64,000 nucleotides of DNA, from contig JAOWBW010000220.1 of NCBI GenBank assembly GCA_026119855.1, forward strand, positions 1,108,828 to 1,172,827. The letters run 5' to 3'. This DNA comes from Campanula takesimana (Eukaryota > Streptophyta > Magnoliopsida > Asterales > Campanulaceae). Below, piece after piece: positions 1 to 11,591 of this stretch (within the stretch, counting starts at the first letter, position 1; each line of letters starts with the position of its first letter). The notes below the pieces were generated by a model. That model saw only the letters and a program-made list of their open reading frames with translations. It was not told where the DNA came from and ran no database searches. The position numbers were made by a program, and so were the translations under genes.

Positions 1-347
1 TTTTCTTAATAAGATTATTATTATTACTGCCTTGTCAAAAGTTTGTGTAAAGTGTGTGTGAGTCTTTCACTCGAAATGAAAACGTGTCTTTAAAAAAAAT
101 GGAGATCAAGTTTTTCTTAAAATAAAAGATCAAGTTTTTTCTAAAAAGCTAATCCGATAATGAAGCATTCTTCCCAAATCCCGGTTATAATTTCACCTTG
201 AGGTTTAACATGCTAAAGTCCTTTGCGGCCTTGTCCATTGGACACATCGACCAAGGAGCCCACATCTGAATTGGCGTCCGAGACAACCATCCACGTGAAC
301 AACAAGGAGAAGCTCGTGCTTCGGAAACCCAAGGGCGGCTACATCAA

Positions 348-647
348 ATGGAGGTCTGTACCCTCATCGAGTGTCATGCACAAAGGCTATGGACCTTGAA
401 AGGAAATCACCAAAAGGAGAGGGCCAGAGCAGACTCCCAACTCATGAGTAGACGGATCCGGCGATTACAATGCCAAGCCAAGTGGAGACCTCGCGACATC
501 TTTCCCGATGACACGGAACCCGAGTTCCACGTGGAAGACATGGAATATGCCCCCGATAACCCCTCCAACAATCGAGGAAGAAAACGGATCATCGTGCCTC
601 ATGGGAGCCCATCCCTAAAAAAAAAATGGAGTCTTCCAGCCTCGTAG
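348..647 (+). CDS. Unidentified 99-residue ORF inside the gypsy 3' region
   Basis: I do not recognise this open frame. It is rich in Arg, Lys, Asp and Glu, has no clear motif, signal peptide or membrane segment, and ends in a lysine run encoded by poly-A. It sits upstream of the 3' LTR, so it may be a remnant of an extra ORF of the element. It could equally be a chance ORF. Confidence 0.2.
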   Translation: MEVCTLIECHAQRLWTLKGNHQKERARADSQLMSRRIRRLQCQAKWRPRDIFPDDTEPEFHVEDMEYAPDNPSNNRGRKRIIVPHGSPSLKKKWSLPAS

Positions 648-2224
648 GATCTAGACTTTCACTAAAGTCCGTCCCGGACTGTGTCTTTTTATTTTTACAA
701 AGGTCCACACTTGGGACATGTATGTATAAAGTTATCTAAATAAAAGAGTCATTTGCCTTCTCTTTTCTCTAGACTTGAGACATTATTTGTAATATACATT
801 TACTCTTGAAGTTACGTTACTTGTTATTATCAATTGATTGATACGTCCCCAGAATGATGAATTGACTTCTAAGCATACTAGTCAATGACGACTCATAAAG
901 GATGAATGGACCTAACACAAAAGAAAAATGCTAAATGCAAACAATTAATCTTGATGTGAATAAATGTTGTGATCAATTGGCATGAAGAAACCATTAATGG
1001 CAAGCCTTCCTCTATACACATCCCCGATACACAACCCGATACACAAACCCAATACACCTTTTCGATACAAATCCTTAATGCACATCAAAGGCATCCCGAG
1101 GGAATGAAAAGGCAAGGATGTTGTTGCTCAACCACCAAGATTCAATCGTGATCATGCACGTGCACAACCAAGCAAAGGACTTCCCGGAGCTTCAAAGTCA
1201 AAGCGAGAAGTGACAGACATTCCATCAAGGGGCAACAGATGAGCCAATGTCCAAGTTGGGGATAATGTTTCCCCTCTCTCTCAAAAAAAAAAAAAAAAGA
1301 AAAATGAAAAGAGAGAAAAGAAATGAATGTATGGAAAGAAGGAAAGGAAATGAATATACGCGAAGAGGAAGTTTGCCTCAAAAGCTCACCAAAGAAGGTT
1401 CACCCCAAGAGGTCCATCCCAAGGACTTCACCACAAGGCAAAACGATCTACATCAGCAAAGCAACAACATCCTTCAAAAGGACACCAACCCCAGCAAAAG
1501 ACGGTCCATGGCCGAACTACGGCGACCTGAGCTCCTCAAACTGAGGGGAACGTAGGCAACCTTCGGGTCCGGTCACAACATGAAACAAAACCATCAAACC
1601 ATGGTCCTCCCAAAATGACCAAGTTCTCTTCCCTCGGTCCCATCAATGACCGATTTCCCAGATACACCTTCTTGTCCCAATCTTACCATTGATCGAATCT
1701 TAATCTCAATTGGATCACAACATTTATACATGTTAAGGCTAATTGCTTGCTATAATCTTGACTTAATGACAAACATGGTCCATTCAAGCAATCATTTGAT
1801 GATATTAACTAAGGAAAAATTCAAAATGTCTCAACAAGTTCTTTTCTCCATCTTAGGAAAGAGCTAAACACTTGTATTCTGTCAAGCAAGGGCTTCCTCC
1901 CATTTCATGATATATTGCTCAAAGAGCTCACCAACATAAAGGGACTCTCTCCCAAATAAAATGCCCTTGCATGTTTCCTCCAAAAAGATACCTTAAGTTC
2001 CCGTTCTATCGAGTCGGCTGGATCACTCATAAAAAAAAAAAAAAAAAAAAGGCACCAAAAAAGCAGCCCGCTAGGTTGAAAACCCGTAAGGGCAGCCTAG
2101 GCAGAAAACAGGGTGTGCCATAAAAGACGTAAAAGAGATGCCCGCTAGGTTGAAAACCCGTAAGGGCGGCCTAGGCAAAAGAAAGGGTACGTCACGAAAA
2201 AGGGATGGTTCCTAAGGTCAAAAG

Positions 2225-2539
2225 GTGGTATTGGGTCTACACCAACATAAAAAGGCGAAGAACGACATTGGGGCTACCTCCATATCAATGACAATGAGGA
2301 CATGGGGCTACCTCTACATCAACAACAACGAGGACAAGGGGATACCCCGACACCGACGAAGACATGGGGCTACCCCGACATCAGCGACAACAGGGCATGG
2401 GACTATCCCGACATCAACGATAAAGAAGACAATGGGGCTATCCCCCATAACAGTGACAAGCAGATTTCCTACCACCAGTCACTTATCAACAAATGGACAA
2501 AATCAAAAGGACCTTATGCATAACAAACCTCACGGTTAG
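2225..2539 (+). repeat. Short degenerate GGGGCTAC repeats
   Basis: Units of roughly 30 bp containing GGGGCTAC and GACATCA/ACATCAAC recur between about 2260 and 2450. The open frame across them looks like a by-product of the repetition, not a gene. Confidence 0.5.
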
Positions 2540-2814
2540 GCTAAAATCAAAAATTTGACTAACATGATTCGTTAAAAAGATTTGCCTTTTGAAATAAGCA
2601 TTTCCAAATTTGGCCATTTTGCATCATTTGTCAAAAATAATGTTTCAAGCAAAATGCTTTTGATCTCCCCTCAAAATGATTTTTCCAAAGTCTTACTTTT
2701 TTGTCCATAATGTGTCTTAAAGGTTGCCCCTAGGCTCTTCCCCGGTGTTAAGAAAATGTGTCAACCATCCCGTAGAGTAGTGTTGACCAAATCCAAACTT
2801 TGACCAAAAGGAGT

Positions 2815-3165
2815 CAAGTTAAAATGTCCCGGCAGTCCGTAGTCGGATGTAAGACCATTTTTCCCATCAAAATCCCCAAGGATGGAGTTGACCAAGCCTT
2901 GACCCAGAATGGTCTCTTTAGGTTCAAGCCTTTGTCCTGGCAGTCCGTAGTCGGACGTAAGACCAGTTTTCCCGTCAAACTCCCCAAAGATGGTGTTGAC
3001 CAAGCCTTGACCCAGAATGGTCTCTTTAGGTTCAAGCCTTTGTCCCGGACGTTCCTAGTGGGACATAAGACCAGTTTTCCCATCAAACTCCCCAAAGGTG
3101 GAGTTGACCCAAAGCCAAACCTTAACCCAGAGTGGTCATTCTAGGTTCAAGCCTTTGTCTCGGCA
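2815..3165 (+). repeat. Three tandem units of about 117 bp
   Basis: Three near-identical units start near 2828, 2938 and 3047. Each carries CAGTCCGTAGTCGGA or a variant, TTTTCCC, and GGTCTCTTTAGGTTCAAGCC. Open frames on both strands follow the repeat and are not credible genes. Confidence 0.75.
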
Positions 3166-3790
3166 GTCCAAAATGACGTAAGACCATCCTTATAAGTCAA
3201 CCCTCTCCATAGAGCCAAGTTGACCATGTCCCGCCTCTGACCCCGAGAGTCACGCCTTTGCTTGTAAGTCAACCCTATCCATAGAGACAAGTTGACCATG
3301 TCCCGCCTCTGAACTCGCCAAGAGTCATGCCTATTCCTTGTAAGTCAACCCTCTCCATAGAGCCAAGTTGACCATGTCCCGCCTCTGACCCCAAGAGTCA
3401 TGCCTTTGCCTTGTAAGTCAACCCTCTCCATAGAGCCAAGTTGACCATGTCCCGCCTCTGACCCCGAGAATCACGCCTTTGCCTTGTAAGTCAACCCTCT
3501 CCATAGAGCCAAGTTGACCATGTCACGCCTCTGACCCCGAGAGTCACGCCTTTGCCTTGTAAGTCAACCCTCTCCCATAGAGCCAAGTTGACCACATCCC
3601 GCCTCTGAACTCGCCAAGAGTCATGCCCATTCCTTGTAAGTCAACCCTCTCTATAGAGCCAAGTTGACCATGTCCCGCCTCTGACCCCAAGAGTCATGCC
3701 TTTGCCTTGTAAGTCAACCCTCTCCATAGAGCCAAGTTGACCATGTCCTTCCTTTGACTCGCTAAGAGTCATGCCCGTTCCCCTAGGAGA
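3165..3790 (+). repeat. Tandem array of about eight 70-78 bp units
   Basis: Eight units each contain TTGTAAGTCAACCCT, CATAGAGCCAAGTTGACCAT and CCGCCTCTGA, starting near 3199, 3270, 3342, 3418, 3489, 3562, 3640 and 3710. Length differences come from small indels. The array lies between the presumed pol side and the 3' LTR, a usual place for minisatellites in Tat/Ogre elements. Confidence 0.85.
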
Positions 3791-4028
3791 GGATGACAGA
3801 TATCCACCTAGCCCTTAGGTTTGAGTAGCCTCAAAATCACTCACCCCGCCAGAACTACGACCGGCTTGATTCCCTCGGATAGGGATACATAAGAATCCTT
3901 TCCAGATAAGGGTCCAGCCACTTGACCACCTCGGTCACCTTCTCTCCCATCTTGGTAGTTCACCAGATCGGGATTCATTCTTTATCGACAACCCCGCTTT
4001 TTTCATAAGCGCTGTTGTCGAGGGGCTC

Positions 4029-6264
4029 TGTAAGTACCCCGATCTGGATTACTATCCTCAAATAAATCAAATTGTGAAATTAAGGGGTAATTTGAGATTT
4101 AATTGGGTCATTATAATGTTTAAAGGGTGTTTTAGGCATTAATTGATTAATTTTAGAAAGGGAGGGACCTTCTGGTAATTTCCAAAAAGCCAGGATCATG
4201 GTTTTTTCCCCCACAAAGCCCAAAAGGACTTTGTGGGAATTTCTAGAAAATAACCCAAGGAATGGAGCGGTCGCACCTACCAGGCGCGCTTTCTGAAGGT
4301 GGATGCGAGCTTCTAAAAGGCGCACCTGGTAAGCAAGCTTCAACCCACTCGCAAGAACCCGCCAGCCTCACGCGCCTTGTCCCCCACGTGCACTCCAGCC
4401 GCCAGACAAACCCCCCACGTGGCGCTCTGTCATTGGTCTTTCACCCGGCCTTTTCCCCCTCACCCTCACAGACCCTCCTTGGCATTTCCCTATTGGTCCT
4501 TCACCTCCCTTGTGTCACCAACACACCCCCTTCTAGAAGATTAATTCCCAGCCCATTTTACATCCGAAAATGCCCCATTTTGTGCACAAAAATGATCCAA
4601 TTTCAACCCATTTTGTGACCAAAAAAGGATCTAATTTGGGACCAACGAATATCCTATTTTTGCTTAACCCCTAAGCAAGTCCCAAGTCCCCAATCCCTTT
4701 ATAAATAGAGAGCTCATCATCTCTCATTTAAAAAAGAGAATTCTCTAGCAAAGTTACTCCCTAAAATTGTTCTCTCTACAAAATTGAGTGTTTGTCTTTG
4801 TGGAAGATGGTGAGCAAACCATGTTAAGTGAAATCTTAGAGTCCAAGATCTCTAAGTGAAGAGGAAAAGAAGAAAACTTGGGTCAATCAATTAATGATTT
4901 ACCCCAATCTTGCTTAAAGGTTGAATCTTTATCCTATTGTCATCTTCATCTTCATCTCCTTGTTTTTTCTTTTGTTGGAATATCATCTTTGTTATCTTTT
5001 ACTTATAAAAATGTAATCTTTATAAAGATATATGATTGGATCCAAATATTCTTATGATCCCAATGGTTTCATCTTACACTTTTATGGTGTATTAAAATGA
5101 TGAACTAAGTGGAGATGAGTATTTGTTACATTTATGTCATTTACTTCATGTATTTAAATTTATGTCATTATAATTACTATGATATTACTAAAATGGAACC
5201 AAGCCTTGATCCATGGTGCCCTTCATGTTTTATGCATGATTGTGGGTTACAAACCAATGATAATCTAAGGCATGTTATGATTTATGCATCTTTTAATTTA
5301 TGTCATTTACACTTATGCAATTTAATTTATGTCATTTACATTTATGTCTTTAATATTGGCTTGGTGATCCATTGCACATCTTGGAGAGAGCCTTTTACAT
5401 TTATGTTATTTATATTTATGTCATCTTACATTTAAAGTCATTTACATTTACAAGTCTTTGTTTTACAAGTCTTTATTTATTCCTGTAATCTTTATATAAC
5501 TTGGATCCAAATACCCACATGATCCTAAAAAAACTTCATCTTGCACTTCAATGGTGCATTAAAATGATGAACTAAATGGAGATGGGATTTGTTACATTTA
5601 AGGTCTTAATCTTTAATGTTTATTCCATTTAAAAGTCTTTATTTCAAATCTTTTCTTGTTTATCATACTTGAATGATAAAGTCACAATCTTTATTCATCC
5701 AAGTAATGATTTGTCCAAGAAAAGCTTTTATTTATTTTAATCTTGTAATGATTATCTTACTTGGATGATAAAGTTGACCATCTTTATTCATCCAAGTTGT
5801 GGTCTCATCCTAATAAAGGTATTAGTTGTCCCTCTTGACTTTATTAACCATTTCCATGATTAATTAAAGTCCGTCCCCAAGAATGTCTTATTTTACTTGG
5901 ATGAACATCATATTTTGTCTCTTTAAAGTGTCAAAACAAAAAGGGGCATTAACATGCCTACATTTCATTTCCAAAAATCATCTTCTAAAACAAGTCGGTT
6001 TCTCCCACTTTCAAAAAACACACACACACACTTGCACATTTTGGTCAACAAACTAGGGAGACTCGGTTTTCTAAGGCATTTTGGGTGAACCTCGATTAAC
6101 TTCTTCCCAAGGTGTAACGTGACCTCCGAATCCTTTTCTCTAACATTTTTTCGTTAAGTTTGGGTTTAAAGTTAAACTAACGTGGCGACTCCATTATCTT
6201 TTGGAATTACACCGTGTTTGATTCTCGAGGGGAAACCTTTCCATTTTCCCGCGGGTATCTTACA
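4029..6264 (+). mobile_element. 2.2 kb gypsy LTR (3' LTR or solo LTR)
   Basis: The segment begins TGTAAGTAC and ends ATCTTACA, which are inverted terminal sequences, and it is preceded by a polypurine tract. A TATA box (TATAAATA, 4700-4707) is followed by a CT-rich likely start region near 4730. Two CACGTG palindromes lie near 4387 and 4418, and a GC-rich inverted repeat (ACCAGGCGCG / GCGCACCTGGT) spans about 4278-4330. A direct repeat of about 120 bp (4990-5110 and 5480-5600) lies downstream. If the element was complete, GTAGG at 6265-6269 would be the right target-site copy. Confidence 0.8.
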
Positions 6265-6545
6265 GTAGGAACGCTTCCTACGTGATTGCTTATCCCATAA
6301 GAATCCATATATTTCAGATACTTCTTAAGTTCTAAATATATCATAGCAAGTCGTAGGACAATTGACATCCATAGGTTCATCCACATGTTTCTAATTAATG
6401 TCTTTGTCCGTCTTTAAGGCATTAAGTTTCTTAGGAATAAGATTTATTAAGAATGCACAACATCCGTTCTTGCTTAAGAACAATTCTCTAACTCATGACT
6501 AGGTCAAGGGAGTTAATCTTATTCTCCTGAGTTGGTCTCCTGTAA
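6265..6545. other. No gene seen
   Basis: AT-rich flank of the gypsy LTR. I see no coding potential or recognisable repeat here. Confidence 0.5.
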
Positions 6546-6985
6546 AATGCATTTTTCTTACTGGTTAGGAAAAACGTGTTTTTCAAAACCTTCTGGCTAT
6601 CACTTTCAAAGGTTCTGGCTATCAATCTCATATCCAGGAGACTTTATATTGATATCCAGAAGGCTTTATATAGATATCCAGGACCCTTTTAGCCACTTTC
6701 AAAGGTTCTGACTATCAAACTCATATATCCAGAAGTTTTATATTGATATCCAGGACCCATCTGGCTATCACTTTCAAAGGTTTTGGCTATCATTCTCATA
6801 TCCAGAAGGCTTTATATTGATATCCAGAACCGTTGAGAAGTTTTGATTATTTACAAAAATTACCTTTCTGGCTATCACTTTCAAAGGTTCTGGCTATCAA
6901 TATCATATCCAAAAGGTTTTATAATTATATCCAAAACCGTTGAGAAGTTTGGATTATTTACAAAAATGCCACCGCGTTTTTTTTA
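6545..6985 (+). repeat. Direct repeats around CTGGCTATCACTTTCAAAGG
   Basis: The words CTGGCTATCACTTTCAAAGG and TCATATCCAGAAGGCTTTATA recur five to six times in this stretch, with irregular spacing of about 70-110 bp. Two copies of GAGAAGTTTTGATTATTTAC (one with a mismatch) border the last units, and related sequence reappears at 17038. This block abuts the captured gene fragments to its right. Confidence 0.7.
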
Positions 6986-6994
6986 TTGCATCTT

Positions 6995-7198
6995 TACGAA
7001 CACAACACGGAATATGGACACGAGCACCGAATCAACAATCATAGTATTCTCAACTATTTCTAACATACCCAGTTCGGTTTCTAGGGCAACTCCCAGGACC
7101 GTTATTTCGTAAAACGGGCATTGCTCAAACTTATATAGCTTGGTCCAAGACTTGGGCTCGCTGTATTCCTTCATCACCCAGACATAACAGAGCATCAA
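6995..7198 (-). pseudogene. F-box-associated domain fragment
   Basis: The translated segment carries VWVMKEYSEPKSWTKLYKF. This matches the F-box-associated domain of plant F-box proteins, where a V/LWVM.EYG..ESWTKLY block is characteristic. No F-box precedes it. The C-terminal half diverges and stops at 6983. Only about 65 codons remain, with SET-domain sequence directly upstream on the same strand, so this is an isolated exon fragment. Such F-box proteins act as substrate adaptors of SCF ubiquitin ligases, but this fragment cannot. The family assignment rests on motif recognition only. Confidence 0.7.
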
Positions 7199-7324
7199 AT
7201 GAAATTACCCTAGCTTCTTCATGATCATCTTCTATAAAGCCTCAGAAAGCCAACATTAAGCTCCATGGAAACTGGGCTTTATCCGGTGAGTTACAGTCTG
7301 GATGTTGAGGATTCGTCTGACTTG

Positions 7325-7712
7325 GTTCAAAATAATGGGTTGTGTATTCATGTTCATGCCCATTGTAGTCATAATATAGTCGCTCCCCTTCAGAAATATC
7401 ACGAGTTGCAACCAAAAAGACTCGTGATTTTCCGTTCACACTATACCTAACGCATTTCAGGTTCCTTTTTCTCCCGCCCTCACTCACTGCACATTGTTGT
7501 ATCAGTTTCAGAAACAGTTGCAGAAAAACAATAATAATCATAAAAGTAAGAATAAAGATTAATTGAGGTCAAATTCTTGAAGGCTTATGCTGTATGATTA
7601 TTAATCCCATTGATGAACCGAGCAATATCATGGAATCACAGTTCTCTTGCTCCCGATTCTTAATATAATCAACAACGCCCCTGTATTCTGTGATAAATGT
7701 CGTATCCTTTTA
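7325..7712 (-). pseudogene. ATXR5/ATXR6-like SET-domain fragment
   Basis: Reading leftward on the minus strand, 7712-7631 encodes a segment with FITEYRGVVDYIKNRE, 7630-7592 encodes DIARFINGINNHT, and about 7497-7329 encodes NLKCVRYSVNG and RDISEGERLYYDYNGHEHEY. These are consecutive blocks of the SET domain of plant ATXR5/6 histone H3K27 monomethyltransferases, including the NNH cofactor motif and the YYDYNG tyrosine motif. About 20 codons before DIARF are missing, with a frame change. Between NNHT and EGGRKRN is intron-like sequence ending in TGTGCAG, whose GT donor appears to be lost. Keeping that intron argues for capture at the DNA level, not retroposition. Confidence 0.75.
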
Positions 7713-8082
7713 AAAAATCAAGTAATTTGGGGATTTGACAAAGCATTCCGCAAGGAATTGTGCAATTAAACCAGAAGCCACTGGAGGAAGGATCCGTTCC
7801 GCGGTCGATTATGCCTTGGTGATTGAAGGAATTGAAAGTTCGGACTATTTTGAAGCCGGTGACGGAGCCAGTCCGGTGGCGATCGGTTAAAGCAAAGAGT
7901 GAAAAGAAGATAAATGAACTCGGCTTAGGCTTCTTTATTTTACAATTACATTCTTACCCCTTATCTATTTGTTCCGTGCAGAAAATGGTGGGCGCTGTGT
8001 TGTCATAAAATAATGGGACAAGTGTTAAGATGCCCTTGAAGAAGAAGGGGTACATTAACAAAACATTAACAAAACCCATGTA
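7713..8082. other. Unassigned flank of the captured fragments
   Basis: No clear gene. On the minus strand about 7712-7805 reads through roughly 28 codons upstream of the SET fragment, which might be further captured coding sequence, but I recognise no family. Confidence 0.35.
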
Positions 8083-8350
8083 CTCCCTCCGTTTCAAAAT
8101 ACATGACGTTTTATTTTAGGAGTTAAATTTTGTTTTAAAATATTTGATATTTTACTATTTCCAAGACATCTTTGCTCTTTTTTTCCAATTACACCATCAT
8201 TCATTAATTGCAAACTATCTCTTGTTTAAGCATTTAATTATCTAGGTAGTTGGATTTTTTTAGGGGTACATGAGTCTTTTTTATATGTATTAATTGCATT
8301 TTTTAAAATGTATGAAGAAATCTAAAACGACATGTATTTTGAAATAATGG
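8083..8350. mobile_element. Stowaway-like MITE with a degenerate right end
   Basis: Begins CTCCCTCCGTTTCAAAATAC after a TA at 8081-8082. It ends with the decayed complement (ACATGTATTTTGAAATAATGG). CTCCCTCCGT ends with TA duplication are typical of plant Tc1/mariner MITEs. Confidence 0.7.
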
Positions 8351-10940
8351 TTACTCTCATGTTTTGCTCCTCTTATTCATCAACATTTATGTGTAGAACG
8401 TATAAGTCTTTTAGGTCTTCTTTTCTTCATTTAGAAAGTTGTTGTGCTGATTTAATATGCTTATATTAGATATGGGTGCTCATCCCTTTAAAAGACCTCG
8501 TTTAGAAACTTATTAAGTGTATACATTATTAACCTGAGAGTAACAATTATTTCTTACTCCTTAATGTAATATGAAAATAATAGTATGTATAACAATATTT
8601 TTTATTTTTTTAATTATTTTGGTAGTAACACTCTGGCAACTGCACATTTATGTTCAAATAGTCCCATATAGTTATTCTTTTACCTTTCAAATTTTGTTTG
8701 AGGATCAACAAAAATATTGTGTGTTTTATGTCTTCAACCTTTCAAAATTCTATAATTGACATTAGCAAGATTTTTAAAGATGAAATATAATTATTATTAT
8801 TATTGATTTTGTAGTATTTAATTAATATTGAATCAAATAAAGGTTGGATATCAAGAAAATTAAATTAATTTACTTGAATATTTATATGTGAAAATAAAAT
8901 TGAGTACTCACTATATTAATCAAAGAACATTTTAACAGATAATCATATTGAGTTATTTATCAAAATATTATATGAAATTTTGTTTTTCTATATTTAAATA
9001 AGCAATAAAAAATGAATCTATTGATATCTAGTCGTGACTAAAATATATCACCCATGTGCCTTACATTACAATATCTAATATCAAGCCTACCTTGCTATAA
9101 AACAAGCACTAAGAAATCAAAGGTATTACCTCATTGATATGCCAAGAACAACGACCTTTGTGTTGATGATGTGAGAGCTAGCATTGCTTGCATATACGGA
9201 CTACAAAACCACACATTTGTAACCAAAGATTAATAGTTCCGTAAAGTGTAAAATGTATTGATAAAATAAAAGTTTGAATGACTAAATTGCGCACTAATAA
9301 CTGTATAGCATGTTTAGATCGACAAACAACAAGCACTAAACCATATCTTTATATCTAAACTACTTTGGAAGAAAATTATGTTCAAATTTTTAATTAATGT
9401 ACGAGCCAAAAAAAGTGATGCATTTTTATTATTTATCCTTAATCAATCAATTTTTATCCATAAAATTCATGGTCTTGAAATGACATAAAATTTGACACGA
9501 CATGCGGAATAGTGATATTTTGGGATCATCTAAGGGGAAAATCTTCTTTTCATTTTTAGAAATACTACTATTACTTTTAGTAATTATTTTTTTATTTTTG
9601 GTATATTTCATGTTGGAGAAGTAATATTGCCTTGAGCTATTTGGAGCGTCACTTTTTGAGTATGAATAGTCTTTGAAATTATTATTTTTCCTTTAATTCA
9701 GATTTTTTTTAAAAAAATAGGCTTCACCAATTGCAATACAAGCATGGATCTATACATAAATATGATTACACCTAATCTATTTTGTAATTGAAGTGTGTGC
9801 ATGTAAGTCTAGATCTATAAATATTATTTTCATGATATGAATTCATCTAAATATGAAAAAAAAAAAAAAACTAATTTCAAATAAAAAAAACACATAACAA
9901 ATTAAGGACGGAAGATGAAATACGACCAACTGAACCAATTAATATTCTAACAAGTTGTAAATGATATATTTCTCTTTTTATTAATTAGGCGAACTAGATC
10001 ATATAACAACTTACAACGGGAGTTAATGTGTCTTGATGATGTGACTTCAAGGCATTAGTTGATGTTGTTGATCAGATATCAAAATTCATGGTAGTAATGA
10101 TCAACTAATCATTTACCCTATCTTTGCATAGTAGCTCATGAGAGGAAGAAAGTGTTGGAGGTCGCCGCTATATTGACAGAATGGGGGTGAGGTATGCTGT
10201 TTCTAAAATCCTTGTCCTTTTATAACATTTTTGGCTAGGGTAAGAATCAAAATCTACAAATGGGCTAACATGGTGATTGGGCTTTCTTACATAGGCCCAA
10301 ACTCATTTAAGTTATAGCGGCCTTACTTTTATAAAAACAAGTCGGAGTTTGTGATTATAAATAGATTTGTGAGGCTAGAAAGAAACTAATGATTATTACA
10401 TTTACTCTATAATTGTTCCCATATAATTAAATATGTAGATTTGTTCTTATATACCACATTTACTTTGGGAAATTATGAGTTATAAATCTATATCTAGATC
10501 TATATAATAATATATAATAGTAGAGTCATATTCTCATTCTTCATTCAGCCACGTGATATTAAAAAAATAATTGACAATAATTTTTTAAATGTACAGAAAA
10601 AATGTTTAAATGAATAGTTAAATTTTTACATTTCATTTTATCAAATATTCAACTAAGTTCGTCAAAAACAAAACAAAAAAAGTATGAAAATTGGTCATGA
10701 AAGAAATTTCAGTTTATTCATTTATTACTTTCATCACATTATATCAGGACATGTATCCACTTTGATTGCAGACTTCTTCACCGAGAGATTACTTGAAGTT
10801 GGATCTCCGGTTGAGTGTATATTGTGGAAGGAGACGAGCCATAATTGACTTTTTTTTTATTTTTTTCATCAAAATGAATCGTTATATTTTGATTTATTTC
10901 GTTGAATATAGGCAAATTCAATAAAATTGTATTAGTGTTA
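8351..10940. other. AT-rich intergenic DNA
   Basis: Mostly AT-rich sequence with no convincing gene; short ORFs such as 8571-8759 are low-complexity chance frames. One point of note is 9125-9170, whose minus strand encodes GRCSWH followed by a GTAATA donor-like site and resembles an exon found again at 28440 and 39520. Confidence 0.5.
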
Positions 10941-11591
10941 AGTACACGGTCTGATAAGAGTTATTCAAACATTTCCGAAAGTGCAACGACTTTATAGGAA
11001 GTCAGAACCTGCAAAGAACGTAACCCAGATTTCCAGAAAATTGTGAATATCAAGATAAACGCTTCTGGTTGGATTATTATTAAAGATAAACACAGATTAG
11101 GGTTTACCAGAGTCCAGATCCTGCATCTACCTTGGGAACGACGCCAAACAGAAGGACCGGACAGGTGGCCACACATCTTACCCCGGCCGGGCGGCCACAT
11201 TGTCCGTCTCTCAAAAAGTATAAATATGGGTTTTCAACTCATTATTTCGACACACAATTCTCTTCCTCGTGTTCCGGAGTCAAAACTGACGAAGAAACTC
11301 TTAGTCTAAGCTTTTCTAGCGATCCCGAAGTTCCGTCAAATCTTCCCGAATATTCAACACTAGTTCTTGCCAATAATGGTAAGTCTTTTAGACTTTTTAA
11401 ATATGCTCTTATTATATTTTTATCTAGATCTATATTATGCATGCTTTGTGATGTTTATTCATATGTTCTTCATGCATTCTTCACGTTTTTTGACTAAAAC
11501 TATACATTTCAATCTTCATAATGTTTATGTTATTTCATAGCCTATGATGATATAGAGTTTCATCAAACCCAAACAAGATCTAGGAACTACT
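10941..11591 (+). promoter_or_regulatory. LTR-like promoter fragment with TATA box
   Basis: A TATA box (TATAAATA, 11219-11226) follows a GC-rich block at 11155-11206 with paired GTGGCCACAC and GCGGCCACAT words. Downstream are a short CT-rich stretch and a donor-like AATGGTAAGT near 11376. This resembles the U3/R part of an LTR cut off by the copia LTR at 11592. No matching partner LTR is in the window, so it is tentative. Confidence 0.4.

Larger units (their letters stand above)
1..4028 (+). mobile_element. Internal 3' region of a Tat/Ogre-like Ty3/gypsy element
   Basis: This DNA leads directly into the LTR at 4029-6264 and ends in a purine-rich tract (4020-4028, GAGGGGCTC), as expected for the stretch between pol and the 3' LTR of a plus-strand element. 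It has no RT, integrase or protease. It holds two copies of a motif around GCCCGCTAGGTTGAAAACCC (near 2066 and 2140), poly-A tracts and several tandem repeats. Long non-coding 3' regions of this kind are known in Tat/Ogre/Retand elements; the lineage is my inference. The 5' end lies outside the window. Confidence 0.6.

Noticed and set aside
2761..3144. Overlapping ORFs on both strands over the 117 bp repeats
   Set aside because: Repeated translation of a tandem array on either strand; no protein family fits.
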